Positions 42,329 through 50,602 of a stretch of DNA of 64,000 nt are shown one piece after another. Origin of the DNA: JBNKWA01 sp050299555 (lineage in GTDB: Bacteria > Pseudomonadota > Alphaproteobacteria > Rhodobacterales > Rhodobacteraceae). The notes beneath the pieces were generated by a model that had not been told where the DNA came from, ran no database searches, and worked only from the letters and a program-made list of their open reading frames with translations. The stretch lies in contig JBNKWA010000077.1 in the NCBI GenBank assembly GCA_050299555.1, positions 24,647-88,646 on the forward strand. The letters run 5' to 3'. The position numbers and the translations under genes were made by a program. Each line of letters begins with the position of its first letter. The first letter of the stretch is position 1.

Positions 42329-43105
42329 ATGTCTGACGATCCGCTGCTCTATGCCCTCGCCGATGGCGTCGCCACGCTGACGCTGAACCGCCCCGAGGTG
42401 ATGAACGGGCTCAGCACCGATCTGCGGCAGGCGCTGACCGCCGGGATCGCCCGGGCCAGCGCCGAGGCGCGGGTGATCGTCCTGACCGGGGCCGGCCGCG
42501 GCTTCTGCTCCGGCCAGGATCTGAGCGATGCCGGCGATCTGGCCAGCCTCGATCTCGAGGCGGTGCTGAACGACGAATACGTGCCGATGCTCCGGGCGAT
42601 CTACGACTGCCCGCTGCCCACCATCGCTGCGGTCAACGGCCCGGCGGCCGGGGCAGGCGCCAATCTCGCGCTCGCCTGCGACGTGGTGATCGCCGCCGAA
42701 TCGGCCACCTTCATCCAGGCTTTCGCCCGCATCGGCCTGGTGCCCGACGCTGGCGGCACCTATTGGCTGCCGCGCCAGATCGGCCTGCCGCGGGCCATCG
42801 GCGCGGCGCTTTTCGCCGAGCCGGTCAGTGCCGCGCAGGCCGAGGAATGGGGGATGATCTGGCAGGCGGTGCCGGATGCCGAGTTCCCGGCCACGGTCGC
42901 CACCCGGGCGCGCCAACTCGCCAACGGTCCCACCGGCACCTACCGGCTGATCAAGCAGGCGCTGAGGGCGAGCTTCGAGAACGGGCTCGCGCCGCAGCTG
43001 GCGCTCGAGGCGGCGCTGCAGGGCGAGGCCGGCAAGTCCGCCGATTTCCGCGAGGGCGTGGCGGCCTTCCTCGAGAAACGCCCGGCAAGGTACCAGGGGC
43101 GCTGA
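42329..43105 (+). CDS. Enoyl-CoA hydratase/isomerase (crotonase family)
   Basis: A 258-residue crotonase-fold protein. The oxyanion-hole segments are GAGRGFCSGQDLSD and NGPAAGAGANLALACDVVIA. The second acidic residue sits in GLVPDAGGTYWLPR, where a single Asp rather than two Glu residues suggests the isomerase-like PaaG branch. The C-terminal helix RGRVAAFLEKRPARYQGR-like ending is typical. No beta-oxidation or phenylacetate partners are adjacent, so the substrate is uncertain. Confidence 0.87.
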   Translation: MSDDPLLYALADGVATLTLNRPEVMNGLSTDLRQALTAGIARASAEARVIVLTGAGRGFCSGQDLSDAGDLASLDLEAVLNDEYVPMLRAIYDCPLPTIAAVNGPAAGAGANLALACDVVIAAESATFIQAFARIGLVPDAGGTYWLPRQIGLPRAIGAALFAEPVSAAQAEEWGMIWQAVPDAEFPATVATRARQLANGPTGTYRLIKQALRASFENGLAPQLALEAALQGEAGKSADFREGVAAFLEKRPARYQGR

Positions 43106-43232
43106 AGAACGGGTGCGATTGATCGAGGGAATGCCCGAGCGGCGTCTTGCTGCCACCTGGCCGGTTCGCTTCTGGTCCTCGTCACCGCAGACGTTCCGCG
43201 ATTTCGGCACCGGCCTGTTGGGGCGTCACCCC

Positions 43233-43619
43233 TCAGGCGGCCCGGCTGCTGTCCGGCCCCGCCGCGGCCCGGCCGTCATGCCCCGCCACCAGCTCGTCCA
43301 GCATCGGTGACAGGTCCTCCACCCGCTTCGCGATCACATGCACCACCCGCCCGTCGCGCTGGATCGGGCCGGTGACCCTCAGCAGTCGCCCGGCGATCAC
43401 CGCCCGGCGGTTGGCCGCATAGACCTGGGCCCAGACCACCACGTTGGCGACCCCGGTCTCGTCCTCCAGGGTGACGAAGATGACCCCCTTCGCCGTGCCC
43501 GGACGCTGGCGCACCAGCACCAGCCCGGCGACCGTGACAGTGGCGCCCGCAGGCGGCAGGTGCAGCATGCAGGCGGGCAGGGCGGCAGGCGGGCGGGGCC
43601 AGTCATAAGGCTCGAGCAT
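43233..43619 (-). CDS. Stand-alone OB-fold fragment of error-prone DNA polymerase DnaE2
   Basis: A 128-codon frame whose residues about 30-112 match the C-terminal OB fold of DnaE2: VAGLVLVRQRPGTAKGVIFV, then TLEDETGVANVVVW and RLLRVTGPIQRDGRVVHVIA. All polymerase, PHP and finger domains of the roughly 1,000-residue DnaE2 are missing, as is the usual C-terminal RSRDFH tail. The first about 25 residues (EPYDWPRPPAALPACMLH) are unrelated to DnaE2. A LexA box and a good promoter lie directly before the ATG. It is either the scar of a deleted imuA-imuB-dnaE2 cassette or a small SOS-induced OB protein. Confidence 0.65.
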   Translation of the reverse strand: MLEPYDWPRPPAALPACMLHLPPAGATVTVAGLVLVRQRPGTAKGVIFVTLEDETGVANVVVWAQVYAANRRAVIAGRLLRVTGPIQRDGRVVHVIAKRVEDLSPMLDELVAGHDGRAAAGPDSSRAA

Positions 43620-43621
43620 GA

Positions 43622-43636
43622 GAACATAATAGGAAC
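43622..43636 (-). promoter_or_regulatory. LexA box (GTTC-N7-GTTC) before the DnaE2 fragment
   Basis: On the minus strand GTTCCTATTATGTTC matches the alphaproteobacterial SOS operator GTTC-N7-GTTC exactly. It ends 2 bp before the ATG and overlaps the -10 hexamer, so bound LexA would block the promoter. Confidence 0.8.
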
Positions 43637-43655
43637 AATATTCGCGCCGATCAAG
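43627..43655 (-). promoter_or_regulatory. Sigma-70 promoter of the DnaE2 fragment, probably leaderless
   Basis: On the minus strand TTGATC and TATTAT are separated by exactly 17 bp, and TATTAT lies inside the LexA box. The expected start point, about 7 nt after the -10, falls on the ATG of the fragment, implying a leaderless message. Such a strong hexamer pair is rare in this G+C-rich window. Confidence 0.7.
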
Positions 43656-43775
43656 CGTGGCCAGCCGGCCGTCACCGCCCCGTCGGCACCGTCCGCTCCC
43701 CGATTCGGGGTGGCGGTGCCGGCAAGGGCGCATTAGATAGCGCTCCGACTGCAAGAAACGCCCCAGGGAACCGCC

Positions 43776-44099
43776 ATGGCCAAGATCACCTATATCGAGC
43801 ACAACGGCACCGAGCATGTGGTTGACGTCGCCAACGGCCTGACGGTGATGGAAGGCGCCCGCGACAATGACATCCCCGGCATCGAGGCCGATTGCGGCGG
43901 CGCCTGCGCCTGCTCCACCTGCCATGTCTACGTGCATCCCGACTGGGTCGACAGGCTGCCGCCCCGCGAGGCGATGGAGGAGGACATGCTCGACTTCGCC
44001 TACGAGCCCGACCCGACCCGCTCGCGGCTGACCTGCCAGCTCAAGGTCAGCGACGCCCTCGACGGGCTGGTGGTGCAGATGCCCGAAAAGCAGATCTGA
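43776..44099 (+). CDS. 2Fe-2S ferredoxin, adrenodoxin type
   Basis: A 107-residue vertebrate-type (adrenodoxin-like) ferredoxin. The cluster ligands are in DCGGACACSTCHVYV and the fourth Cys in RLTCQLKV. The acidic helix EAMEEDMLDFAYEPDPTRSR is the usual docking surface for cytochrome P450s and other partners. Rhodobacterial homologues (FdxE-like) are often single genes, as here. It is divergent from the DnaE2 fragment and convergent with purD (6-bp gap). Partner unknown. Confidence 0.92.
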   Translation: MAKITYIEHNGTEHVVDVANGLTVMEGARDNDIPGIEADCGGACACSTCHVYVHPDWVDRLPPREAMEEDMLDFAYEPDPTRSRLTCQLKVSDALDGLVVQMPEKQI

Positions 44100-44105
44100 G
44101 CCGCC

Positions 44106-45356
44106 CTAGCGGCCGCCCGGCCCCAGCGCCCGCCAGCCGATGTCGCGGCGGCAGAACCCGCCCGGCCAGTCGATCCGCCCGACGATGCCATAGGCGAGGT
44201 CCCGCGCCTCGGCCAGGCTCGCCCCCCTTGCGGTGACGTTCAGCACCCGGCCGCCACTGGAAACCAGCCTGCCGTCCTCCGCCTTCGTCCCGGCATGGAA
44301 GACCTGCACCCGCGGGTCGGCGACCTCGGGCAGCCCGATCGCCTCGCCCTTCGCATAGGTGCCGGGATAGCCCTTGGCCGCCAGCACCACGGTGATGGCG
44401 TGATCCTCGGCCCAGTGCGGCCGCAGGGTGCCGAGCCGCCCCTCGGACGCCGCCAGCATCAGGTCCAGCGCCTGGGCGCCAAGCCGCAGCATCAGCACCT
44501 GGCACTCGGGGTCGCCGAAGCGGACATTGTACTCCACCAGCCGCGGGCGGCCGTCCTCGATCATCAGCCCGGCATAAAGCACTCCCTGATAGGGTGTGCC
44601 CCGGCGCGCCAGCTCGGCCAGCGTCGGGCGGATGATCGTCTCCATTGCCAGCGCCTCGACCTCCGGGGTCAGCACCGGCGCCGGCGAATAGGCACCCATA
44701 CCGCCGGTATTCGGCCCCTCGTCACCGTCAAAGGCGCGCTTGTGATCCTGGGCGCCGCCGATCGCCACCGCCGCCTCGCCGTCGCAGAGCACGAACAGCG
44801 AGGCCTCCTCGCCGGCCATGAATTCCTCGATCACCACCGGCGTGCCGTCCAGCATGTCGATGGCCGCCAGCGCCTCGGCCTCGGTCATCGCCACGGTAAC
44901 GCCCTTGCCGGCCATCAGCCCGTCGGCCTTGATGACGATGGGCGCGCCGACCTCTTGCACATGGGCCCGAGCGGCCCCGGGGTCGGTGAATCGCGCCCAG
45001 GCGGCGGTCGGCGCGCCGCAGGCGTCGCAGATTTCCTTGGTGAAGGTCTTCGACGCTTCAAGCTCGGCCGCCGCCCGGTTCGGCCCGAAGGTCAGGAACC
45101 CGGCCGCCCTCAGCGCGTCCGCCACCCCGGCCGCCAGCGGCGCCTCGGGGCCGATGACGACGAAATCCGCCGCCACCTCGCGGGCCAGAGCTACCACCGC
45201 GTCCGCATCCTCGATATCGCAGGCCCGGCACTCGGCCAGCGCCGCGATCCCGGCATTGCCCGGTGCCGCCACCAGACGGTCGCATTGCGGGTTCTGCCGC
45301 ATCGCCCAGGCCAGCGCGTGTTCGCGCCCACCGCCGCCGAGAAGAAGGATGTTCAT
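44106..45356 (-). CDS. purD: Phosphoribosylamine-glycine ligase
   Basis: A 416-residue GAR synthetase of the purine pathway. It begins NILLLGGGGREHALAWA and has the ATP-grasp domain (IVIKADGLMAGKGVTVA), the GPNTGGMGAYSPAP motif and the metal-binding YNVRFGDPECQVLM. The start at 45356 is the natural N-terminus; the much longer open frame upstream is non-coding and antisense to xseA. It converges with the ferredoxin gene and is divergent from xseA. Confidence 0.95.
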   Translation of the reverse strand: MNILLLGGGGREHALAWAMRQNPQCDRLVAAPGNAGIAALAECRACDIEDADAVVALAREVAADFVVIGPEAPLAAGVADALRAAGFLTFGPNRAAAELEASKTFTKEICDACGAPTAAWARFTDPGAARAHVQEVGAPIVIKADGLMAGKGVTVAMTEAEALAAIDMLDGTPVVIEEFMAGEEASLFVLCDGEAAVAIGGAQDHKRAFDGDEGPNTGGMGAYSPAPVLTPEVEALAMETIIRPTLAELARRGTPYQGVLYAGLMIEDGRPRLVEYNVRFGDPECQVLMLRLGAQALDLMLAASEGRLGTLRPHWAEDHAITVVLAAKGYPGTYAKGEAIGLPEVADPRVQVFHAGTKAEDGRLVSSGGRVLNVTARGASLAEARDLAYGIVGRIDWPGGFCRRDIGWRALGPGGR

Positions 45357-45509
45357 CGCCGTCCCCGCGCTGCCATGGCCCGCCGCATAGCGAAGCGCCG
45401 CCAGCGGGGCAAGCCCGGCGGCCCGCCGCGACCCCTCGCGCGGCGCAGCGCTGCAGGTGCCTGACCGGTCAACCCTTTCCCGTCGCGCGCCGATCGGGCA
45501 TGACGGGGC

Positions 45510-47069
45510 ATGTCCGATCTGTTCGAAGACCCGAGCCCCGGCGGCAACGCACCGGAATTCACCGTCACCGAGATTTCCGGCGCCGTCCGCCGGGTCATCG
45601 AGGGCGAGTTCTCCCGGGTGCGGGTGCGGGGCGAGGTCGGCCGGGTATCGCGCCCCGGCTCGGGACACCTCTATTTCGACCTCAAGGATGACCGCTCGGT
45701 GCTTGCGGCAGTGTCGTGGCGGGCCCAGGCGGCACGCCTCACGGTCCGGCCCGAAGAGGGCATGGAGGTGATCGCCGTCGGCCGGCTGACCACCTTCGGC
45801 GCGCAATCGAAGTACCAGCTCGTGGTCGAGGAACTGCAGCTTGCGGGGCAGGGGGCACTGCTGGCGATGCTGGAGCGCCGCCGCAAGGCACTGGCGGCCG
45901 AGGGGCTGTTCGATTCGGCCCGCAAGCGGCCGCTGCCATACCTGCCGGCGGTGATCGGGGTCGTCACCTCGCCTTCGGGGGCGGTGATCCGCGACATCCT
46001 GCACCGCCTGCGCGACCGATTCCCGCGCGAGGTGCTGGTCTGGCCGGTGACCGTGCAGGGCACCAGGTGCGCCGACGAGGTGGCCGCCGCCATCCGCGGC
46101 TTCAACGCGCTTGCCCCGGGCGGCGCGCTGCCGCGCCCGGACGTGCTCATCGTTGCCCGGGGCGGCGGCTCGATCGAGGACCTCTGGGGCTTCAACGAGG
46201 AGGTCGTGGTGCGCGCCGCCGCGGCCAGCGACATCCCGCTGATCTCGGCCGTGGGGCACGAAACCGACACCACGCTGATCGACCTCGCCGCGGATGTGCG
46301 GGCGCCGACGCCGACGGCAGCGGCGGAACTGGCGGTGCCGGTCCGGGCCGAGCTTCTCGCCACCGTCGCCGGGCTGGAGGAGCGCCGCCTGCGCGCCCTG
46401 GCCCGTTCCATGGAGCAGGCGCGGCAGCGGCTGCGCGATCTGGCCCGGGCATTGCCGCGACCCGAGGCGCTGACCGCCGAACGCGGCCAGCAGCTCGACC
46501 ATCTCGCCACCCGCCACGCCGCGGCGCTGCCGCGCTTCATCGACGGCCGGCATCGCCAGCTCGGCGCCATCGCCTTCCGACCGGAACGATTGGAAGGGCT
46601 GGTGGCCACCAAGAAGGCCAACCTCGACTCCGTCGCCGAGCGCCTGTCGACCAGGCTCGGCCGCGTGATCGAGCGCGGGCGCGACCGGTTGGCGGCGCAG
46701 CGGCTGTCGCCGGCGCGGCTGGAACAGCGCCGGGCCGAGGCCACGCGCGGGCTGCTGCAGACTTCCGAGCGTCTGTCACGCGCCACCGGGGCCCAGCTCG
46801 CCGGCTGGCGGGGGCAACTCGACGGGCTCGAGCGGGTGCGCCAGACCGTCGGATACCGGGCGACGTTGAAACGCGGCTTCGCCGTGGTGCACGGGCCCGG
46901 CGGCGTCGTCGCCAGCCGCGATGCCGCGGCGGCCGAGGCGGCGCTGGAGATCGAGTTCGCCGACGGCCGCCTGCCGGTGGCTCCGGGCAATCCGCCCCCC
47001 GAGGCCCCATCCCGGCCGGCGCCGCGCCGAAAGACAGCCAGGGGCGATCCCCAGGGCAGCCTTTTCTGA
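45510..47069 (+). CDS. xseA: Exodeoxyribonuclease VII large subunit
   Basis: A 519-residue XseA. The N-terminal OB domain (FTVTEISGAVRRVIEGEFSR) is followed by the catalytic core (GVVTSPSGAVIRDILHRL, VARGGGSIEDLWGFNEE, SAVGHETDTTLIDLAADVRA) and a long coiled-coil arm (about 290-450). It degrades single-stranded DNA together with XseB, whose gene is not in the window. It faces the xth gene and a palindrome element. The location next to a repair operon on the other strand is notable. Confidence 0.95.
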   Translation: MSDLFEDPSPGGNAPEFTVTEISGAVRRVIEGEFSRVRVRGEVGRVSRPGSGHLYFDLKDDRSVLAAVSWRAQAARLTVRPEEGMEVIAVGRLTTFGAQSKYQLVVEELQLAGQGALLAMLERRRKALAAEGLFDSARKRPLPYLPAVIGVVTSPSGAVIRDILHRLRDRFPREVLVWPVTVQGTRCADEVAAAIRGFNALAPGGALPRPDVLIVARGGGSIEDLWGFNEEVVVRAAAASDIPLISAVGHETDTTLIDLAADVRAPTPTAAAELAVPVRAELLATVAGLEERRLRALARSMEQARQRLRDLARALPRPEALTAERGQQLDHLATRHAAALPRFIDGRHRQLGAIAFRPERLEGLVATKKANLDSVAERLSTRLGRVIERGRDRLAAQRLSPARLEQRRAEATRGLLQTSERLSRATGAQLAGWRGQLDGLERVRQTVGYRATLKRGFAVVHGPGGVVASRDAAAAEAALEIEFADGRLPVAPGNPPPEAPSRPAPRRKTARGDPQGSLF

Positions 47070-47102
47070 CAGATTTTGCGGCCCCGGGCATGCCGCGGTC
47101 GG

Positions 47103-47175
47103 CCTGTCCCCATGGGGACATGGGGTCAACATGTTGATATTGCTGCAATTCAAGTGGGGACACGTGTGGGGACGC
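47103..47175 (+). repeat. Intergenic palindrome element, copy C
   Basis: A perfect 16-bp palindrome TGTCCCCATGGGGACA (47105-47120) is followed by GGGTCAAC, a short A+T-richer core with TTGATATTGC, and two TGGGGAC boxes separated by ACGTG. The core is shorter and more diverged than in copies A1 and B. It lies between convergent xseA and xth. Confidence 0.75.
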
Positions 47176-47226
47176 CGCGGGCGGCACTGGCCCGGGGCGG
47201 TAATGCGCCCCGATTGGTGCCGGTCG

Positions 47227-48000
47227 CTATCCGGCCAGCTCGGCCCAGACCGGGGCGTGGTCCGAGGCGTTCTCGCGGCCGCGAACGGCCCGATCCACGC
47301 CCGAGGCCCTCAGCCGGGGTGCAAGCCCGGGGCTCAAGAGGATGCAGTCCAGCCGCAGCCCGGCGTCACGCTCCCAGCGCTGGCGGCGATAGTCCCAGAA
47401 GGTGAAGAGCCGCCCCTCGGGCTGGCAGGCCCTGAGCGCTTCGGTCCAGCCCTGGGCCAGCAACGCCCGGAACCGGTCGCGGACCTCGGGCTGCAGCAGC
47501 GCGTTGTCGTCGTACGAACGCGTGGGATAGATGTCGTCCGGCCCCAGCACGACGTTGAAGTCGCCGGCCAGCGCCACCGGCACACCCTCGGCCAGCAGGC
47601 TTTCGGCATGGGCGTTGAGCCGGTCCATCCAGGCAAGCTTGTAGTCGAATTTCGGCCCCGGCCGCGGGTTGCCGTTCGGTGCATAGACCGACGCGACCAG
47701 CACCCCCGCGACGGCGGCCTCGACATAGCGGGCCTGCCGGTCCGCGTCGTCGCCCGGCAGCGCGGTGCGGGTCAGCACCGGATCGCGGCCGCGGGCAAGG
47801 ATGGCGACGCCGTTCCAGGTCCGCTCGCCGCACCAGACGGCGCCATAGCCGGCTTCGGCCAGCGCACTGCGCGGAAACTGCGTGTCGGTCGCCTTCAGCT
47901 CCTGCAGGCAGACCGCGTCGGGCTGCGCCTCGGCCAGCCAGTCCAGGAGGTTCGGCAGCCGCTTGCGGATGTTGTTGATGTTGAAGCTGGCGATCTTCAT
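47227..48000 (-). CDS. xth: Exodeoxyribonuclease III
   Basis: A 257-residue AP endonuclease/exonuclease III. It begins MKIASFNINNIRKRLPNLLDW and has QELKATD (metal Glu), YAPNGNPRPGPKFDYKLAW, GDFNVVLGPDDIYP and the final ASDHAPVWAELAG with the catalytic His. All active-site motifs are intact. The ATG directly abuts the stop of the upstream hydrolase gene. This makes it the last gene of the ligD-ku operon and links base-excision repair to end joining. Confidence 0.94.
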   Translation of the reverse strand: MKIASFNINNIRKRLPNLLDWLAEAQPDAVCLQELKATDTQFPRSALAEAGYGAVWCGERTWNGVAILARGRDPVLTRTALPGDDADRQARYVEAAVAGVLVASVYAPNGNPRPGPKFDYKLAWMDRLNAHAESLLAEGVPVALAGDFNVVLGPDDIYPTRSYDDNALLQPEVRDRFRALLAQGWTEALRACQPEGRLFTFWDYRRQRWERDAGLRLDCILLSPGLAPRLRASGVDRAVRGRENASDHAPVWAELAG

Positions 48001-48633
48001 CTAGCCAAGGCGCGCCGCCCAGCCGGCGACACTGCCGGCCACTGTCGCCAGATGGTCGGTCGCGGTCAGCCCGGTCAATCGCTTGCGCGGCTTCAGGTCG
48101 TGGTCGCCATCCTCCAACCACAGGATCTCGATGGTCGGCGACAGGGTCAGCGGCGCGATCTCGTCGCGGCTACCGAAGGGGTCGCGGGTGCCCTGACAGA
48201 TCAGCGCCGGCGTCTGCAGCCCCTCCAGATGCGCGGTGCGCAGCTGCGCCGGCCGGCCCGGCGGATGGAACGGGTAGCCGAGGCAGACCAGCCCGGCGAT
48301 GGCGCCTGCGGCGAAAAGTTCGTCCGCGACCATGCTGGCGACCCTGCCACCCATGGACTTGCCGCCGATGACCAGCGGTGTCGCCGCGCCAAGCGCCGCG
48401 ACCGCGGCGCGATATTCGGGGATCACCGTCTCGGCCCGGGGCGGGGGCTTGCGCCGGCCGTCGCGGCGGGCGGCCATGTAAGCGAACTCGAACCGCGCCA
48501 CGGCAAGACCGGCGGCGACGAAGGCAGCGGTGGCAGCCTCCAGCGCCGGTGAATCCATCGGCGCGCCGGCGCCGTGGGCCAGAAGCAGCGTCACCGCCGC
48601 ATCCGCCGGTCCGTCACGCAGAAAGGCGGTCAT
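48001..48633 (-). CDS. Alpha/beta-family hydrolase (KANL3/Tex30-like)
   Basis: A 210-residue small alpha/beta hydrolase. It has LLLAHGAGAPMDSP near the N-terminus, the nucleophile elbow GGKSMGGRVAS with Ser in GKSMGG, and the later QGTRDPFGS (Asp) and EDGDHDLKPRK (His) segments. This fold is annotated as a dienelactone-hydrolase-like or KANL3/Tex30 protein. The start at 48633 overlaps the preceding gene by 4 bp. Its presence inside a DNA-repair operon is unexplained. Confidence 0.8.
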   Translation of the reverse strand: MTAFLRDGPADAAVTLLLAHGAGAPMDSPALEAATAAFVAAGLAVARFEFAYMAARRDGRRKPPPRAETVIPEYRAAVAALGAATPLVIGGKSMGGRVASMVADELFAAGAIAGLVCLGYPFHPPGRPAQLRTAHLEGLQTPALICQGTRDPFGSRDEIAPLTLSPTIEILWLEDGDHDLKPRKRLTGLTATDHLATVAGSVAGWAARLG

Positions 48634-49718
48634 CGCACGGCCGCCTGCAGCGCCACCAACTGCAGCCCCTTGGCGGCGCGGCGGCCCCATTCACTGTCGG
48701 GGTCGAGCTCCAGGTAGCGTTCCCACCAGCGCCGGGCCTGGTCCAGCCGGCCGGAGTCGAATTCCAGCTTGGCGAGGTTGAAGGCGGCGTCGGCATAACC
48801 CGGATCCCGTTCCAGCGCCCGGGTCAGGTGGCGCCGCGCGGCCCCCACATGGCCGCTGTCGCTCATCAGCCCGGCAAGGTTGAACCAGGCCTCGACGAAG
48901 CCCGGGTCGATCTTGACCGCGCGGGCATAGTCATGGGTGGCCTCGGCAGCGCGCCCAAGCTCTCGCAGGCAGTTGGCGCGGTTGAAGGCAGCGACGGAGT
49001 CGCCGGGGTCGGCAGCCAGCGCGCGCCCGTAAAGCGTGGCGGCCTCGGCAAGGTCGCCGTCGGCCTCGGCCGCCTCGGCGGCGGCGAAGAGCGCATCGGG
49101 GTCAGCGTCGGCCGCCGGCGCGAGGTCGAGCCGGCCCTGGCCGTCGAGCTCGGCCGTCCCGGTGCCGTGGCGGGCAACGATCGTGTCATCGCCCGCCAAA
49201 GCCAGAGCCTGGGCGGTGAGTGCGGCCGGATCCGCCGCCCGCCGGACGGCGCGCGCGACCGGCAGCCAGCCGGCGCCGTCGGCGATCAGCCGGGCGTATT
49301 TCCGGGCGAGGATGAGATCGCGAAAGCCGAAGGGCCCGGTGTCGGTCTCGAAGGCGTCGAAGACGGCAAGGAGGTCGAAATCGGCCTCGGCGAGCCCCGA
49401 CTGGTCGATCAGCCCCCGCCGGGTCAGGGCGGCGGCTTCGGGTGTTGCGTTAGCCGGCAGGACGCCGAGGCGGCGGAGAAATCCAGCCTCGCTCCAGGCG
49501 GCGCAGCCGGCAGCGGTGACGGCGGCAAGGTCGGCGGCAATGGCCTCGGCATCGGCCCGGTCGAGCAGCCGGCGCCCGAAGACCACGGCGCTGGCGCTGC
49601 GGGTCAGGCCGCGCCTCAGCCGGCCGCCCTGGGCCTCCACGGCGCGCGAGGCCAGGCGCCGCGGCACGGCCTCCAGCGGGCCGATGATTCCCAGCGACTG
49701 GCCGTCGAGCGCGGTCAC
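48630..49718 (-). CDS. BRCT-like / winged-helix / TPR protein in the NHEJ operon
   Basis: A 362-residue multidomain protein. Residues about 1-55 (SLGIIGPLEAVPRRLASRAV, GGRLRRGLTRSASAVVFGRR) resemble a BRCT domain. The middle (about 85-170; FLRRLGVLP, FDLLAVFDAFE, FGFRDLILARKYARLIADG) looks like a MerR-type winged helix and its flanks. The C-terminal 150 residues are TPR repeats (ALFAAAEAAEADGDLAEAAT onward). It overlaps ku and the hydrolase gene by 4 bp each, so it is tightly coupled to Ku. A bridging role in end joining is inferred only. Confidence 0.75.
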   Translation of the reverse strand: MTALDGQSLGIIGPLEAVPRRLASRAVEAQGGRLRRGLTRSASAVVFGRRLLDRADAEAIAADLAAVTAAGCAAWSEAGFLRRLGVLPANATPEAAALTRRGLIDQSGLAEADFDLLAVFDAFETDTGPFGFRDLILARKYARLIADGAGWLPVARAVRRAADPAALTAQALALAGDDTIVARHGTGTAELDGQGRLDLAPAADADPDALFAAAEAAEADGDLAEAATLYGRALAADPGDSVAAFNRANCLRELGRAAEATHDYARAVKIDPGFVEAWFNLAGLMSDSGHVGAARRHLTRALERDPGYADAAFNLAKLEFDSGRLDQARRWWERYLELDPDSEWGRRAAKGLQLVALQAAVR

Positions 49719-50581
49719 TTCCCGGCTTTGCGGCGGGCGCCTCCGGCGGCCGTCTTGCGCGCCGGCTTCTTCTCGGCGTCGGCCTTGCCGCGGCTTTTCG
49801 CCGGCGGTTTCTGCTCGGTCAGGCTGGCCTTCAGCGCATCCATGAGGTTGACCACGTTGCCGCGCTCGGGCGCCGCGGCGATGACCGGCGTGTGACCCTT
49901 GATCTTGTCGCGGATCATTTCCATCAGCGCCGTCTCATAGCGATCCTCGTAGGCCTTGGGATCGAAGCTGGTGGTCTTCTGCTCGATCAGCCTTTCGGCC
50001 AGTGCCAGCATGTCGGCATCCGGCTTGCCATCGGGGATGTTCTCGAAATAGGCAGCGGTGCCGCGCACTTCCGCGGGGTTCCTTAGGGTCTGCACGAACA
50101 TTCCGTTGTCCAGGGCGCCGATGGTGACCACGCGCTCGCGGCTGGACAGCACCAGCCGGGCAACGGCCAGCTTGCCGGATTCGCGCAGCGCCTCGCGCAG
50201 GACGATGAAGGTCTCCTCGGCCATGGCGCCGTCGGGTGCGAGGTAATACGGCGCCTCCTGGAAGATCGGCTCGACCTCGTCCGCATCCACAAAGGCCTCG
50301 ATGTCCAGCGTGTGCCTGGACTCGATCTTCACCGCCTCGAGGTCCTCATCGGTGATGATGACGTATTTCTTGTCCTCGTACTCGTAGCCCTTGACCAGGT
50401 CGGACCGCTCCACCAGCCCCAGCTCCGGGTCGACCGGCTTCATGTTGATGCGGTTGTGGGTGTCCTTGTGGAGCTGGTTGAACCGGATCCGCTCGGACGA
50501 ACTGGTGGCCGGGTAAAGCCGCACCGGACAGGTGACCAGACTCAGCTTCAGATAGCCCTTCCAGCTTGCGCGTGGCGCCAT
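49715..50581 (-). CDS. ku: Non-homologous end-joining protein Ku
   Basis: A 288-residue bacterial Ku that binds DNA ends and recruits LigD. The Ku fold begins SWKGYLKLSLVTCPVRLYPA and includes FNQLHKDTHNRI and GALDNGMFVQTLRNPAEVRG. The C-terminus is Lys/Arg-rich (KKPARKTAAGGARRKAGK), the usual DNA-binding tail. I place the start at ATG 50581, 8 nt after AGGAG. It follows ligD by 21 bp and overlaps the TPR gene by 4 bp. Confidence 0.94.
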   Translation of the reverse strand: MAPRASWKGYLKLSLVTCPVRLYPATSSSERIRFNQLHKDTHNRINMKPVDPELGLVERSDLVKGYEYEDKKYVIITDEDLEAVKIESRHTLDIEAFVDADEVEPIFQEAPYYLAPDGAMAEETFIVLREALRESGKLAVARLVLSSRERVVTIGALDNGMFVQTLRNPAEVRGTAAYFENIPDGKPDADMLALAERLIEQKTTSFDPKAYEDRYETALMEMIRDKIKGHTPVIAAAPERGNVVNLMDALKASLTEQKPPAKSRGKADAEKKPARKTAAGGARRKAGK

Positions 50582-50602
50582 TGGTGGCACTCCTGTTCTT
50601 TT

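Noticed and set aside
45357..46553. The long upstream extension of the purD frame
   Set aside because: It is antisense to xseA, and the natural GAR synthetase N-terminus starts at 45356.
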